Assembly: GCA_050015495.1 (NCBI GenBank)
Contig: JBEKBH010000007.1
Coordinates: 69,950 to 133,949 of the forward strand
Length of the DNA: 64,000 nt
Direction: 5' to 3'
Source of the DNA: Palsa-1439 sp050015495
GTDB lineage: Bacteria; Verrucomicrobiota; Verrucomicrobiia; Palsa-1439
Shown piece by piece: positions 26,697 through 35,264 of this stretch. The notes below the pieces were generated by a model that saw only the letters and a list, made by a program, of their open reading frames with translations, searched no databases and was not told the DNA's origin. The stretch's first letter is position 1; every line of letters starts with the position of its first letter. A program made the translations under genes and the position numbers.

Positions 26697-27465
26697 GGAT
26701 CACCTCAACCTGCATTCCGTCGTGCGCCACGCGCACATGCGGCGGCAACCTGTTTTCGACGGCTTCGTGCTCCGCCTCGTGGCACAGATGCGTCAAGAGC
26801 GTCAATTTCGCGCCCACTTGTTCCGCCACGCCACGCGCCTCGTCAATCGTCAGGTGTGTCGGGTGTTCACGATCCCGCAGCGCATCCAGCACAAGGACCG
26901 GGACACCGCGAACCGCCTCCACAACATCCGTCGGCACCGTCTTGCAATCGGTGATATAGGCCACATCCCGCGCCAACAGAAACCCAAACACGGTCATCCG
27001 GCCATGCGCCACCGGCAGGGCGCGAATTGGCGTCGGCGGAACTTCAAACGACTGATAGGCCTGCACGGTGTGGAGTTCAAAACTCGGCACGCCCGGCCAT
27101 TCCGGTCTGTCCACACAAGCGTAGGGAAACATACGCCGAATGGTTTCGACCGAATGCGACGAACCGTAAATCGGCATCTTCCCGCCGGTGCGCTGGCAGA
27201 ACACGCGCAAATCGTCCAGCCCGAGCATGTGGTCGGCGTGGGTGTGCGTCATGAGCACGGCGTCCACGCGCCGGATGTTGGCCCGGAGCGCCTGGGTGCG
27301 GAAATCCGGGGTGGCATCGATCAGGAGGCGCTGGTCGCCATTCTCGACGTAAACCGAAGGCCGCAGCCGTTTGTTGCGCGGATTCTCCGAGCGGCACACC
27401 GGGCAGTCGCACCCGATCATCGGGATTCCGTGACTGGTGCCGGTGCCCAAAAACGTGACGCGCAT
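26671..27465 (-). CDS. Metallo-beta-lactamase-fold phosphodiesterase, PhnP-like
   Basis: The 264-residue hydrolase has the metal motif H74-x-H76-x-D78-H79 (THTHADHMLGLDD) and an N-terminal GTGTSHGIP. A Cys cluster, C19-D-C21-P-V-C24, matches the structural zinc-binding insertion of PhnP. PhnP hydrolyses phosphoribosyl 1,2-cyclic phosphate in phosphonate catabolism, but no phosphonate genes are nearby. A general cyclic-phosphodiester hydrolase is the safe call. Confidence 0.85.
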   Translation of the reverse strand: MRVTFLGTGTSHGIPMIGCDCPVCRSENPRNKRLRPSVYVENGDQRLLIDATPDFRTQALRANIRRVDAVLMTHTHADHMLGLDDLRVFCQRTGGKMPIYGSSHSVETIRRMFPYACVDRPEWPGVPSFELHTVQAYQSFEVPPTPIRALPVAHGRMTVFGFLLARDVAYITDCKTVPTDVVEAVRGVPVLVLDALRDREHPTHLTIDEARGVAEQVGAKLTLLTHLCHEAEHEAVENRLPPHVRVAHDGMQVEVIHGDVRLLA

Positions 27466-27509
27466 GCGTCCATCATCGGTGAGCCGCGCGGTGCGGTCAA
27501 GTCCGCCAC

Positions 27510-28133
27510 TTAGTGAATCGAGAAATTTCGCACGTGCCAGCGGTTCGTCGGCTGCCAGCCCAACAGATAGATGTAAAACGCGTTGTAGGGGACAACGGCG
27601 CCACCGGAACCATAGGCCTGCCCGTCGACCGCGATGTCCAAGCCGTCTCTTGTCACCTCATACCTCATGTGATGCCAACTGCCGGGCTTGATGGACAGTG
27701 GAGAGCGCGACCAACTCTTGTACTTTTGGGTCGGCCAGCGCTGGAATCGTTCCTGCACGGAAATAGCGTCTCCCTGCTGGTCGTAGAGGAGCGATACCTG
27801 CACGTGATGCTCCGGCTCACGGTCAACGGCCTGCGTTGCGGGAACAAACTCGCACGTCAACGCCCCGTTGTCGGCAACGCGGTCTTCCAGCATCGCGTCG
27901 AACTCAACTGTAATTGGGGCCGAATAGGAATGCTGCGTCCGGATGTTCTGCCCGCGCAAGACCAAATCCTCACCCTGGATAACAGGCGCTTGACGCGGCG
28001 CGCCGGACCAATCATCGTCTTTCATGGTCACAACATCCCAGGCCAACTGGCCCGGCGGCAATTGCGTGGCACAGCCACCTCCCAATAATGCGGGGACGGC
28101 TAGTACCAGTAAAATCTCAAGGATTCGCCGCAT
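27510..28133 (-). CDS. Predicted lipoprotein with concanavalin-like fold
   Basis: The 207-residue protein has a signal peptide with lipobox LGGGC (Cys about residue 21). The mature part has beta-strand alternation ending with GSWHHMRYEVTRDGLDIAVDGQAYG and NRWHVRNFSIH, as in LamG/DUF1080-like jelly rolls that hold carbohydrate or peptide. Assignment to a family is by pattern only. It sits between hppA and the PhnP-like gene, with the hppA terminator between. Confidence 0.7.
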   Translation of the reverse strand: MRRILEILLVLAVPALLGGGCATQLPPGQLAWDVVTMKDDDWSGAPRQAPVIQGEDLVLRGQNIRTQHSYSAPITVEFDAMLEDRVADNGALTCEFVPATQAVDREPEHHVQVSLLYDQQGDAISVQERFQRWPTQKYKSWSRSPLSIKPGSWHHMRYEVTRDGLDIAVDGQAYGSGGAVVPYNAFYIYLLGWQPTNRWHVRNFSIH

Positions 28134-28175
28134 GGATGGAGATTACTTCAACCACCTTTGCCGTGCAATCTCGAT

Positions 28176-28211
28176 GAAAAGAAACCGGGGCGCAGGTTCG
28201 CTGCGCCCCGG
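28176..28211 (-). terminator. Intrinsic terminator of hppA
   Basis: An 11-bp perfect stem (CCGGGGCGCAG / CTGCGCCCCGG, 28185-28211) with a 5-base loop is followed, on the minus strand, by a T-rich tail (TTTCTTTTC). It begins 22 bases after the hppA stop. Confidence 0.85.
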
Positions 28212-28232
28212 CACAAACAACGATGAGAAGCC

Positions 28233-30809
28233 CTAGGCTTTCTCGAATTCCTGTTCCATCTGCGCCATTTCCGGCGAGTCCGTCTTCGACTTGCCGACAG
28301 CCCAAACGATCGCCGCCAGGGCCAGTGCGGCAACAATAACGGCAATGGCATACGGAGACTTGCCGCTGTCGCTGACGCCTTCGACGACATGGAACTTGAG
28401 CACAAGCGGCAACAACAGCAAGCTCACCATGTTCATGACTTTGATGAGCGGGTTGATGGCCGGGCCCGCCGTGTCCTTCAACGGATCGCCAACGGTATCG
28501 CCGGTCACCGCCGCCTTGTGGCGTTCGGAACCCTTGCCGGTGTTCTTCTCGATGCTCCGCGGCTCATCTTCAATCAGCTTCTTCGCGTTGTCCCACGCTC
28601 CACCAGCATTGGCCATGAACACGGCCAACAACTGCCCGACGAGAATCATGCCGGCGAGAAATCCCGCCAGCGCCAGCGGCCCGAGCAGGAAGCCAACCGC
28701 CAGTGGCGCCATGATCGCCAACAGACCGGGGCCGATGAGTTCCTTTTGCGCCGCCGAGGTGCAGATACCGACGACGCGGGCGTAATCGGGCTTCTTCGTA
28801 CCGGCCCAGATTTCTTTGTCACGGAACTGGAGGCGGCATTCTTTCACGATCAAGAACGCCGCGCGGCCGACCGCGCGAATTGTCATCGAGCTGAACAGAA
28901 ACGGCACCGCGCCGCCGATGAGCAAGCCGATAAACAACGTCGGGTTGGCCACCGTGAGCAGGCCTGCCACGCCGTTGTACTGCGCCGTGGTCATTTGGCT
29001 GATCCGCTCTTCGCTGCCCATCGCCATCACCGCGATGAAGCTCGCAAACAGCGAGACCGCGGCAATGACCGCCGAGCCAATGGCAATCCCCTTGGTTTCC
29101 GCCTTGGTGGTGTTGCCCACGGAGTCGAGGTCGGCCAGAATCTGCCGGGCTTGCTTGTATTTCTGTTCGCCCATCTCGGCCTTGTCGTAGCCCATTTCAC
29201 CAATCCCGTTCGCGTTATCCGCCACGGGGCCGAACACGTCCATCGAGATCGTATTGCCGGTCAGCGTCAACATGCCGATGCCGCACATGGCCACGCCGTA
29301 CGCCACAAAGATTGGCGATGTGCCGGAGTAGATGCCGACGGACGCGCCGATGGCGATGGCAATAATGATCACCGCCCACACGGTGGATTCATAACCCACC
29401 GCGATTCCCTGGATAATATTCGTCGCATGACCGGTCTGGCACGCCTTGACCATCGACTTGACCGGGGCGTGCGTCGTGTGCGTGAAATAGCTGGTGCATT
29501 TGTTCAACGCCACCGCCAGGAAGACACCAATCAGGCACGTCCAGGCCGGGCGCAAATCCAAGCCCGGCTGCCCCAGGTTGATCCAGGACGGCAGCGCATC
29601 CACACCGCCCGGATACCCTGCCGCCGCCTGGTGGTACTGCGCCAGATACTCAACGCTAAACCGCAGGTAAAACCACCCGACCACGAAGAAGCCCACCACA
29701 CTGATCACCGAGCCGATCAAGAAACCGCGGTGCACCGATGCCAGCGCCGCATCTCCCGAATCGCCTTCCTTCGAGCGCACACTGTAGGTACTGATGATCG
29801 ATCCGATCACGCCGACGGCGCGCACCAGCAATGGGAAAATGACGCCCTTGTGTCCAAACGAGGCGTAGCCGAGGATCATCGCGGCAACGATGGTGACTTC
29901 GTACGACTCGAAAATGTCCGCCGCCATACCCGCGCAGTCCCCGACGTTGTCGCCGACATTGTCCGCGATGGTCGCCGCATTTCGCGGGTCATCTTCCGGG
30001 ATGTCTTTCTCGACCTTGCCGACCAGATCGGCGCCGACGTCCGCCGCCTTCGTGTAGATGCCGCCACCCACGCGCATAAACAGCGCGATCAGCGTGCCGC
30101 CAAATCCGAATCCGAGCAATACTTCATACGCCTTGTCGCCGTACGCCATGAAAATCAGCGTGCCGCCGAGCAACCCCAGCCCATCTGTCAACATCCCCGT
30201 GATCGTGCCCGTGCGGTACCCGACCTGCAATGCGTTGGCAAATGATGTCCGGGCCGCCGCTGCCACCCGGAGATTGCCGAGCGTCGCGAACCGCATCCCG
30301 ACAAACCCCACGCAAAAGCTGAATAGTGACCCCATCAGAAATGCGCCCGCGCGACCCAGCGCAACAGGCATCGGCGAGTTCACCGCCGTGAAGTACAGCG
30401 CGAGCGTCAGAATCACAATGAGCATGACGATCTTCTTGAATTGTTGCGCCAGGTAGGCATTGGCGCCCGCGCGCACCGCGTCCGCTACCGCCTGCATCTT
30501 CGGCGTGCCCGTGTCGGCGCTCTTGACTTCGTCGATCAACATCATCGCGTACGCGAGACCCAAAAAGGCCACCCCGAGCACGCACCACAACGCCACGCGT
30601 TCATACGTGGCGTAATGCGAACTGGTCATGAACGAGAAGAATTGAAACTGTTCCTGGGCCCCCGTTGCAACCTGCTCGGCTGCGTCCCTGGCCCGCGCCC
30701 AATTCGCCGCCAACAGCGTCACGGCGCAAAGCGCCATGGTGATGAACAACTTGCGCCGCGGATTCCCCTTGGTGATCCGTTGCATGGCGCGATTCATTGA
30801 TGCCGTCAT
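28233..30809 (-). CDS. hppA: Membrane-bound proton-pumping pyrophosphatase, K+-independent type
   Basis: This integral membrane enzyme couples PPi hydrolysis to proton export, recovering energy from biosynthesis. The 858-residue protein has about 16 membrane segments. The PPi-site signatures are GGGIYTKAADVGADLVGKVE and DNVGDNVGDCAGMAADIFES. The residue discriminating K+ dependence is Lys in GNTTKA, as in K+-independent enzymes such as that of Rhodospirillum; K+-dependent types have Ala there. The protein is longer than the usual 670-770 residues because of an N-terminal extension with a signal-like helix. TAGGAG lies 13 bases before the ATG, and an ATG at 30797 is also possible. Confidence 0.95.
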   Translation of the reverse strand: MTASMNRAMQRITKGNPRRKLFITMALCAVTLLAANWARARDAAEQVATGAQEQFQFFSFMTSSHYATYERVALWCVLGVAFLGLAYAMMLIDEVKSADTGTPKMQAVADAVRAGANAYLAQQFKKIVMLIVILTLALYFTAVNSPMPVALGRAGAFLMGSLFSFCVGFVGMRFATLGNLRVAAAARTSFANALQVGYRTGTITGMLTDGLGLLGGTLIFMAYGDKAYEVLLGFGFGGTLIALFMRVGGGIYTKAADVGADLVGKVEKDIPEDDPRNAATIADNVGDNVGDCAGMAADIFESYEVTIVAAMILGYASFGHKGVIFPLLVRAVGVIGSIISTYSVRSKEGDSGDAALASVHRGFLIGSVISVVGFFVVGWFYLRFSVEYLAQYHQAAAGYPGGVDALPSWINLGQPGLDLRPAWTCLIGVFLAVALNKCTSYFTHTTHAPVKSMVKACQTGHATNIIQGIAVGYESTVWAVIIIAIAIGASVGIYSGTSPIFVAYGVAMCGIGMLTLTGNTISMDVFGPVADNANGIGEMGYDKAEMGEQKYKQARQILADLDSVGNTTKAETKGIAIGSAVIAAVSLFASFIAVMAMGSEERISQMTTAQYNGVAGLLTVANPTLFIGLLIGGAVPFLFSSMTIRAVGRAAFLIVKECRLQFRDKEIWAGTKKPDYARVVGICTSAAQKELIGPGLLAIMAPLAVGFLLGPLALAGFLAGMILVGQLLAVFMANAGGAWDNAKKLIEDEPRSIEKNTGKGSERHKAAVTGDTVGDPLKDTAGPAINPLIKVMNMVSLLLLPLVLKFHVVEGVSDSGKSPYAIAVIVAALALAAIVWAVGKSKTDSPEMAQMEQEFEKA

Positions 30810-31065
30810 AAGACTATAGTTCTCCTAATACGCTTCTAGCTACGGGGTGGGTCGCAGGAACCCTACAAAACCTCCGCCCCGTTGAAAAGAGAAAAAATCG
30901 CCCGTGACTCCTCCGCGACGTAGCACCAGAACTCATATTCTCGGCAGGATGCACGGTTGCGCGTTAAGTGTTTGTAAATCAATCCGATAGATATTTTCGG
31001 CCGAGTGAGCGATCTGAGTTCGTTTGGCAGAGACCCTGCAATTCCCCACCCCCCTCGGCGTTGCG

Positions 31066-31458
31066 TCAATAGCCGAGACTGAGTGTGTACCGCAAGATGT
31101 TGTGGCAATGGACCGAATCGATGGTGGTGCGGCTGCGCCAGCCCTGGCAAACCACTTCCCCGCTCACGGAACTGCGTCGCTCGGAAACGGCTTTGGCGAG
31201 TTCGTTACTCAAATCAAAATCTCCGCGGATGCACTCGTCGTTCAGGCAGTTAAACCGGAAAACCGACTTCGCGTTGGCCAGATTGACCTCGTACTTGACC
31301 TGCTTGCTCTTCACGACGCCCTGAGGATCGGAATACTCCAAATTGACCGTCAACCGTTTCAGTTTCTGAAACACCTCGCCCAGAGTGGCCGACTCCTTGA
31401 CTCGCTGGCCTTCCTCCTGCCGATATTCAGCCCGAGGGCCGTGCTTCTGCTGGTGCAT
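31066..31458 (-). CDS. Hypothetical protein
   Basis: The 130-residue protein is not recognised. It has a charged N-terminus (KHGPRAEYRQEEGQRVKE) and a compact beta-rich C-terminal half with Cys residues in FNCLNDECIRGDFDLS and EVVCQGWRSR. The Cys pattern suggests metal binding, but it is not a standard zinc finger. It is alone, between hppA (divergent side) and an accessory segment. A 13-base palindrome lies 36 bases upstream. Confidence 0.65.
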   Translation of the reverse strand: MHQQKHGPRAEYRQEEGQRVKESATLGEVFQKLKRLTVNLEYSDPQGVVKSKQVKYEVNLANAKSVFRFNCLNDECIRGDFDLSNELAKAVSERRSSVSGEVVCQGWRSRTTIDSVHCHNILRYTLSLGY

Positions 31459-32028
31459 GAGATATCTCGACTCTGTTTACAACCCCATTTGTATTGTATC
31501 ATACAAACTCCTCCCCGTCGCCAAAAAAGCGCGCCCGGCCAAAGGCACTCGCCCCGCTCCAAGCCGCGACGGATGACCCCCCATCGACCAGGTGAATGTA
31601 GTCGGTCGTCAAAATCTTGGACTGGCAACCCCAAATGCGTCTGCATTCCTCGCTGCAGTCGTTGTCTGCTATTCCGAGCTTGTCCAGAAATCTCCGTCGC
31701 CCTAGAGTTCGCTTGTATGAACTCCCTCTCACCGACAACGCGCCTTGATTACATACTGGATGTACCGCCTGACATGCGAAACGAAAACATTGTGGAGTCC
31801 TCTCGGGTTGGGTAGAATCCTGTCATGGCGAAAACAGCAACCGGAGTCAGACCGTTGTCACACGTCGACGACCGCACCACCCATTGCCCCAGCAATTCGG
31901 CACGCCCGAACAATCGGCACGACGACTGCGAGGACTTCAACTGCCTCGGAGGGCTCAAACTGCCTTCTTTTATGAGCCAGAAACGCTATGGGATGCCTCT
32001 AGTAAATGGACGCTGAGCAGGAATCAAC
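31459..32028. other. Gene-poor stretch before the ATPase-DUF4276 pair
   Basis: About 570 bases with only short open frames on both strands and no recognised domain. The palindrome TTGTAT-C-ATACAA (31494-31506) lies near the 5' end of the 31458 gene. The longest minus-strand frame (31738-31499) has a mixed composition and no clear ribosome site. Confidence 0.5.
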
Positions 32029-33195
32029 ATGATCGTCTCAAAGATTATCCTGAAGAACTGGCGGAACTTTTCGGCAGCCAACGTTGAACTATTTGAGCGC
32101 ATGTTTTTGGTGGGCCCCAATGCTGCTGGAAAATCCAACTTCCTAGACGTTTTCAAGTTTCTACGGGATTTATCTCTACCAGGAGGCGGTCTACAGAAAG
32201 CGATCGCTGACCGGGGAGGCGTTCCGCAAATCCGCTGTCTTTCCGCACGGAAAGAATCCGACATTGCCATAACTGTAGAATTGAAGGTACCCGAAGCTCA
32301 AGCCTTCAAGTGGAAATACGAAATCGGCATCAAACTTCAGGTGCGCGGCGAAAGGGAGCCTTATCTGCTTCATGAAAAAGTCTGGCGCAATGGCGAAGCC
32401 GACCCGTTCATCAACCGTCCTGACGAGCATGATAACCAAGATGCAAAAAAACGAACCCAAACTTACCTTGAGCAAATCAGCGCCAATGCAGAATTTCGCG
32501 AGGTAAGCACTTTTTTTCAAGAGATTGAGTACCTGCACCTTGTTCCCCAATTGATCAAGTTTCCTGAAGCATTCCGCGGGAAGAAGTTGACGGGCGATCC
32601 GTACGGGCTCGACTTCTTGGAAAGCGTGGCAGGAACCACACCTAAGACGCGGGACGCCCGATTGCGAAAGATTAGCCAAGCGCTGACTCTGGCTGTGCCT
32701 CAACTTGGGGAACTTGGCTACAAGCCCGACGCGACGTTTGGTATTCCGCACTTGGAAGCAACATTTAAGCACTGGCGTCCCGGGGCAGGAAAGCAACGAG
32801 AGAATCAGTTTTCGGATGGCACCTTGCGATTAATCGGACTCCTCTGGTCGTTGTTAAGCGGAGACTCATTGTTGCTACTGGAAGAACCCGAGCTCTCTTT
32901 GCACACTGGAATAGTCAGTCAATTGGCACCTCTCATTCATCGACTGCAACGGGGGAAAAACGGCAAGAGGCAAGTCATTCTCAGCACGCATAGCGAAGCA
33001 CTCTTGGCAAATCGCAGCATTGACCCCAGAGAAGTATTAATGCTGATCCCAGATAAGGATGGAAGCACGCGCGTGGAACCGGCGTCAACTGACCAGCAGA
33101 TTGGCGCCCTGTTGGCTGGAGGAATGAATATTGCGGAAGCGGTCATTCCCAGAACAAACGCCAAAAATGCAGGCCAGCTGCTCTTAAACTTTTGA
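32029..33195 (+). CDS. AAA family ATPase, OLD/AAA_21-like
   Basis: The 388-residue SMC-like ATPase starts MIVSKIILKNWRNFSAANVE. It carries Walker A GPNAAGKSN at 29-37, an ABC-type signature region FSDGTLRLIGLLWSL, Walker B LLLEEPELSLH (E285-E286) and the switch His H321 in LSTHSEALLANRSI. This is the ATPase half of OLD, PARIS and related defence or DNA-processing pairs. It lacks a nuclease domain of its own; the next gene, overlapping by one base (TGATG), supplies a TOPRIM-like protein. Codon use is more AT-rich than in the surrounding housekeeping genes, suggesting transfer. Confidence 0.9.
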   Translation: MIVSKIILKNWRNFSAANVELFERMFLVGPNAAGKSNFLDVFKFLRDLSLPGGGLQKAIADRGGVPQIRCLSARKESDIAITVELKVPEAQAFKWKYEIGIKLQVRGEREPYLLHEKVWRNGEADPFINRPDEHDNQDAKKRTQTYLEQISANAEFREVSTFFQEIEYLHLVPQLIKFPEAFRGKKLTGDPYGLDFLESVAGTTPKTRDARLRKISQALTLAVPQLGELGYKPDATFGIPHLEATFKHWRPGAGKQRENQFSDGTLRLIGLLWSLLSGDSLLLLEEPELSLHTGIVSQLAPLIHRLQRGKNGKRQVILSTHSEALLANRSIDPREVLMLIPDKDGSTRVEPASTDQQIGALLAGGMNIAEAVIPRTNAKNAGQLLLNF

Positions 33196-33848
33196 TGCGA
33201 GGCCCGATTCCTATTAATCTGGCTGTTGAGGACGAGCTAAGCGAGCAGATGCTTCGCGTGCTTCTCCAAAAGTGCGGTAACGCTTATGAAGTCGGTGCCG
33301 TTTATCGAAAGGGCGGTAACAACTACCTAAAATCAAAGCTCTCTGGCTTCAACAGGGCAGCCAGGGGGATGCCATATCTCATATTGACAGATCTTGATGA
33401 TAAGCCGTGTGCCGCAGATCTGATCGAAGAATGGTTTGCTTGTAAGATAAAAGACTACCCGACAAGGCGCAACCACAACCTGCTCTTCTTCATTGCCGTG
33501 CGAGAGGTCGAGGCTTGGCTGCTGGCGGACCGTGAGTCGTTCGCCGCGTTCCTAAGAATAAAGCTGGATGAGATCCCCTTGGAGCCGGATCGAATCGCTG
33601 ATCCTAAAAAGGAACTCCTCGAGCTGGTTCGAAAAACAAAAAATCGACGTCTTCGCGAAGACATTGTACCCCGCGACACTTCAGCAACACGGATCGGCCC
33701 AGATTATAATGGAAGACTTACAGAGTTCCTCCTGCATAAGTGGAGATTGGATGCGGCCGAAGCCCGTTCGCCCAGTTTGCTTCGCGCAAAGAAAATTCTA
33801 AAATCGTTTCTACCGAAGTCCGAAAGCAAAAAGCGCGCGCAGCAGTAG
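33195..33848 (+). CDS. DUF4276-type TOPRIM-like protein
   Basis: The 217-residue protein has the acidic organisation of TOPRIM nucleases: a first acid in AVEDELSEQM (E12, E14), the DxD-like LILTDLDD (D66, D68, D69), and EVEAWLLADRESF (E104, E106, D112). This resembles DUF4276 and OLD/AriB nuclease halves. Its ATG overlaps the ATPase stop by one base, so the two are probably made in fixed ratio as a complex. Whether it cuts DNA, RNA or tRNA cannot be told. The pair fits an anti-phage module, which is inference. Confidence 0.8.
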   Translation: MRGPIPINLAVEDELSEQMLRVLLQKCGNAYEVGAVYRKGGNNYLKSKLSGFNRAARGMPYLILTDLDDKPCAADLIEEWFACKIKDYPTRRNHNLLFFIAVREVEAWLLADRESFAAFLRIKLDEIPLEPDRIADPKKELLELVRKTKNRRLREDIVPRDTSATRIGPDYNGRLTEFLLHKWRLDAAEARSPSLLRAKKILKSFLPKSESKKRAQQ

Positions 33849-34012
33849 CGTGTATGTTCAGCCAACACACAGCCCTATTCGTTTGGCTATCGCTCTCATC
33901 CCACATCTCGCACTAGTCGCCTAGGCCGTCAGCGCACCAACCCCACCGCTCCACAAACGTATAGCGTCCCAACGCCTGTGATCTGCCGTGGCCGGTGACA
34001 GATTCGCTCGCC

Positions 34013-34327
34013 TCACATCGCCACTTGCTCCGGCACTTCATGCGGTACGTCGTCCGTCTCCTGCTCCGTCTCGGTGTCCGTCTCGAGCGGCCGGAACCGC
34101 TCGGCCTTGAAGCCGCGTTCCGGATACGGGGGCATGTCACTGCACGGATTGATCAGCTCCACCAGGTACACGCACATCTCCCCGGCTTCGCCGACGGGAT
34201 CGATGCCCGGCACCAGGTCGCGGATCGTGTACGTCACGCCCTTGACGGGAAGTTTCCAGTAGAATTTCTTGATGGCGTCCGGGAATACATCGTTGACGCA
34301 CACCACTTTTTGCCCGGGCAAGAACAT
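34013..34327 (-). CDS. Hypothetical small protein
   Basis: The 104-residue protein begins MFLPGQKVVCVNDVFPDAI. It contains YTIRDLVPGID and VELINPCSDMPPYPERGFKAERFRPLE, and ends in an acidic, polar tail with TETEQETDD. The pattern VVCVND...LPVKGVTYTIRDL...GFKAERFRPL recurs, in my memory, in phage-associated or genomic-island proteins, with an SH3-like beta-barrel appearance. No function is assigned. It stands alone, 105 bases from the divergent greA-like gene. Confidence 0.6.
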   Translation of the reverse strand: MFLPGQKVVCVNDVFPDAIKKFYWKLPVKGVTYTIRDLVPGIDPVGEAGEMCVYLVELINPCSDMPPYPERGFKAERFRPLETDTETEQETDDVPHEVPEQVAM

Positions 34328-34431
34328 TCGTCCCGTACGATAATCGGATCGGCAGATTCTGACAATCGAGAAGCGCCGGTGATTTCACGCCTTGCATTGC
34401 CTGCGCAACGTGGCAGACTGCCGCCTCACCC

Positions 34432-34917
34432 ATGGCGATTTCCAAACGCATCCTCGTGCAGCGGATCATCGAGCAGCTTTCCGAACAGCTCGCCACGCTG
34501 GCGCAAGCGTCGCGCGCCATGCACGCCGATGCCTCCGACGAACAAAACAAGGCCGAGGACAAATACGACACGCGCGGCCTGGAGACCGCCTACCTCGCCA
34601 GCTCACAAGCCCGGCTGGCAACGGAAATCGAGCAGGCCCGCGCCGTCTATCAAAACCTCGAACTCCGAAAGTTCGGGGAAGGCGCCACGATCGACGTCAC
34701 CGCGCTGGTGGAATTGGAGGCCAACGGCGCGCATACACTCTATTTCCTCGGCCCGAAAGCCGGCGGCATGGAAATCAGCCACCGCGGTTCGGAAATCCTG
34801 GTCATCACCACGGAATCTCCCTTGGGACAGCAACTCGTCGGAAAGAAAGCCGGCGATCACGTCAACCTGCAAACCCGCGGCCCGTCCCAGGAATTCCAGG
34901 TGATCTCCGTCCGCTAG
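34432..34917 (+). CDS. GreA/GreB-family transcription elongation factor-like protein
   Basis: The 161-residue protein has an N-terminal coiled coil (about 1-75) with acidic tip-like DKYDTRGLETAYLA and a C-terminal FKBP-like domain with LYFLGPKAGGMEISHRGSEI and SPLGQQLVGKKAGDHVNL. These are the hallmarks of Gre factors, which rescue stalled RNA polymerase. The tip lacks a clear Asp-Glu pair, so transcript cleavage is uncertain. It is a single gene followed by a composite palindromic repeat. Confidence 0.82.
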   Translation: MAISKRILVQRIIEQLSEQLATLAQASRAMHADASDEQNKAEDKYDTRGLETAYLASSQARLATEIEQARAVYQNLELRKFGEGATIDVTALVELEANGAHTLYFLGPKAGGMEISHRGSEILVITTESPLGQQLVGKKAGDHVNLQTRGPSQEFQVISVR

Positions 34918-34968
34918 GATGGCGCGCTACGCTTGATTTGATGGCGAATTACCGGTCAGCATGAAGAA

Positions 34969-35050
34969 CCCTCACCCTGACCCTCTCCCTTACACAACAA
35001 GGGAGAGGGAAGTTTCCTCTCCCCTTCGGGGGAGAGGATTAAGGTGAGGG
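34969..35050 (+). repeat. Composite palindromic repeat family B, copy 1
   Basis: CCCTCACC...GGTGAGGG outer arms enclose two inner hairpins (CTCTCCC/GGGAGAG and CTCTCCCC/GGGGGAGAG). The same order occurs at 47380-47458 and 56119-56196. Confidence 0.9.
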
Positions 35051-35120
35051 GGCAGTCGTTAAATCAGTCGTGTCGCAACACTAGGATGGCGCGCCACCGG
35101 GCGCCCCCGACCCATCCCGG

Positions 35121-35264
35121 TCAAAACTTCACGGCGAGGACGATACTGTGCTTGTACTTGAACAGTGGCGACGACCGTCGCACTTCCTTCTTCGTGAGAT
35201 CGAAGGCTTTGATCACATCTTCGTCCTCGGTCACGATCACCGCTTCCGCGTTCACTTCCGCGCG
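35121..35264 (-). other. In-frame 47-codon continuation after the cyclophilin stop codon
   Basis: The frame after the TGA (CAG-TGA-CGC) stays open for 47 codons to the next TGA at 35121-35123. It has the same GC-rich codon use and encodes VNAEAVIVTEDEDVIKAFDL with a C-terminal YKHSIVLAVKF. It could be a readthrough extension, a stop acquired recently, or a separate small gene starting at GTG. Confidence 0.5.

Noticed and set aside
28389..30245. Open frame of 618 codons antisense to hppA
   Set aside because: His/Arg-rich product with no domain, opposite a clear pyrophosphatase; shadow of its codon use.
31499..31738. Short minus-strand gene before the ATPase pair
   Set aside because: No domain, no clear ribosome site and unusual composition; possibly a remnant, but not supportable.
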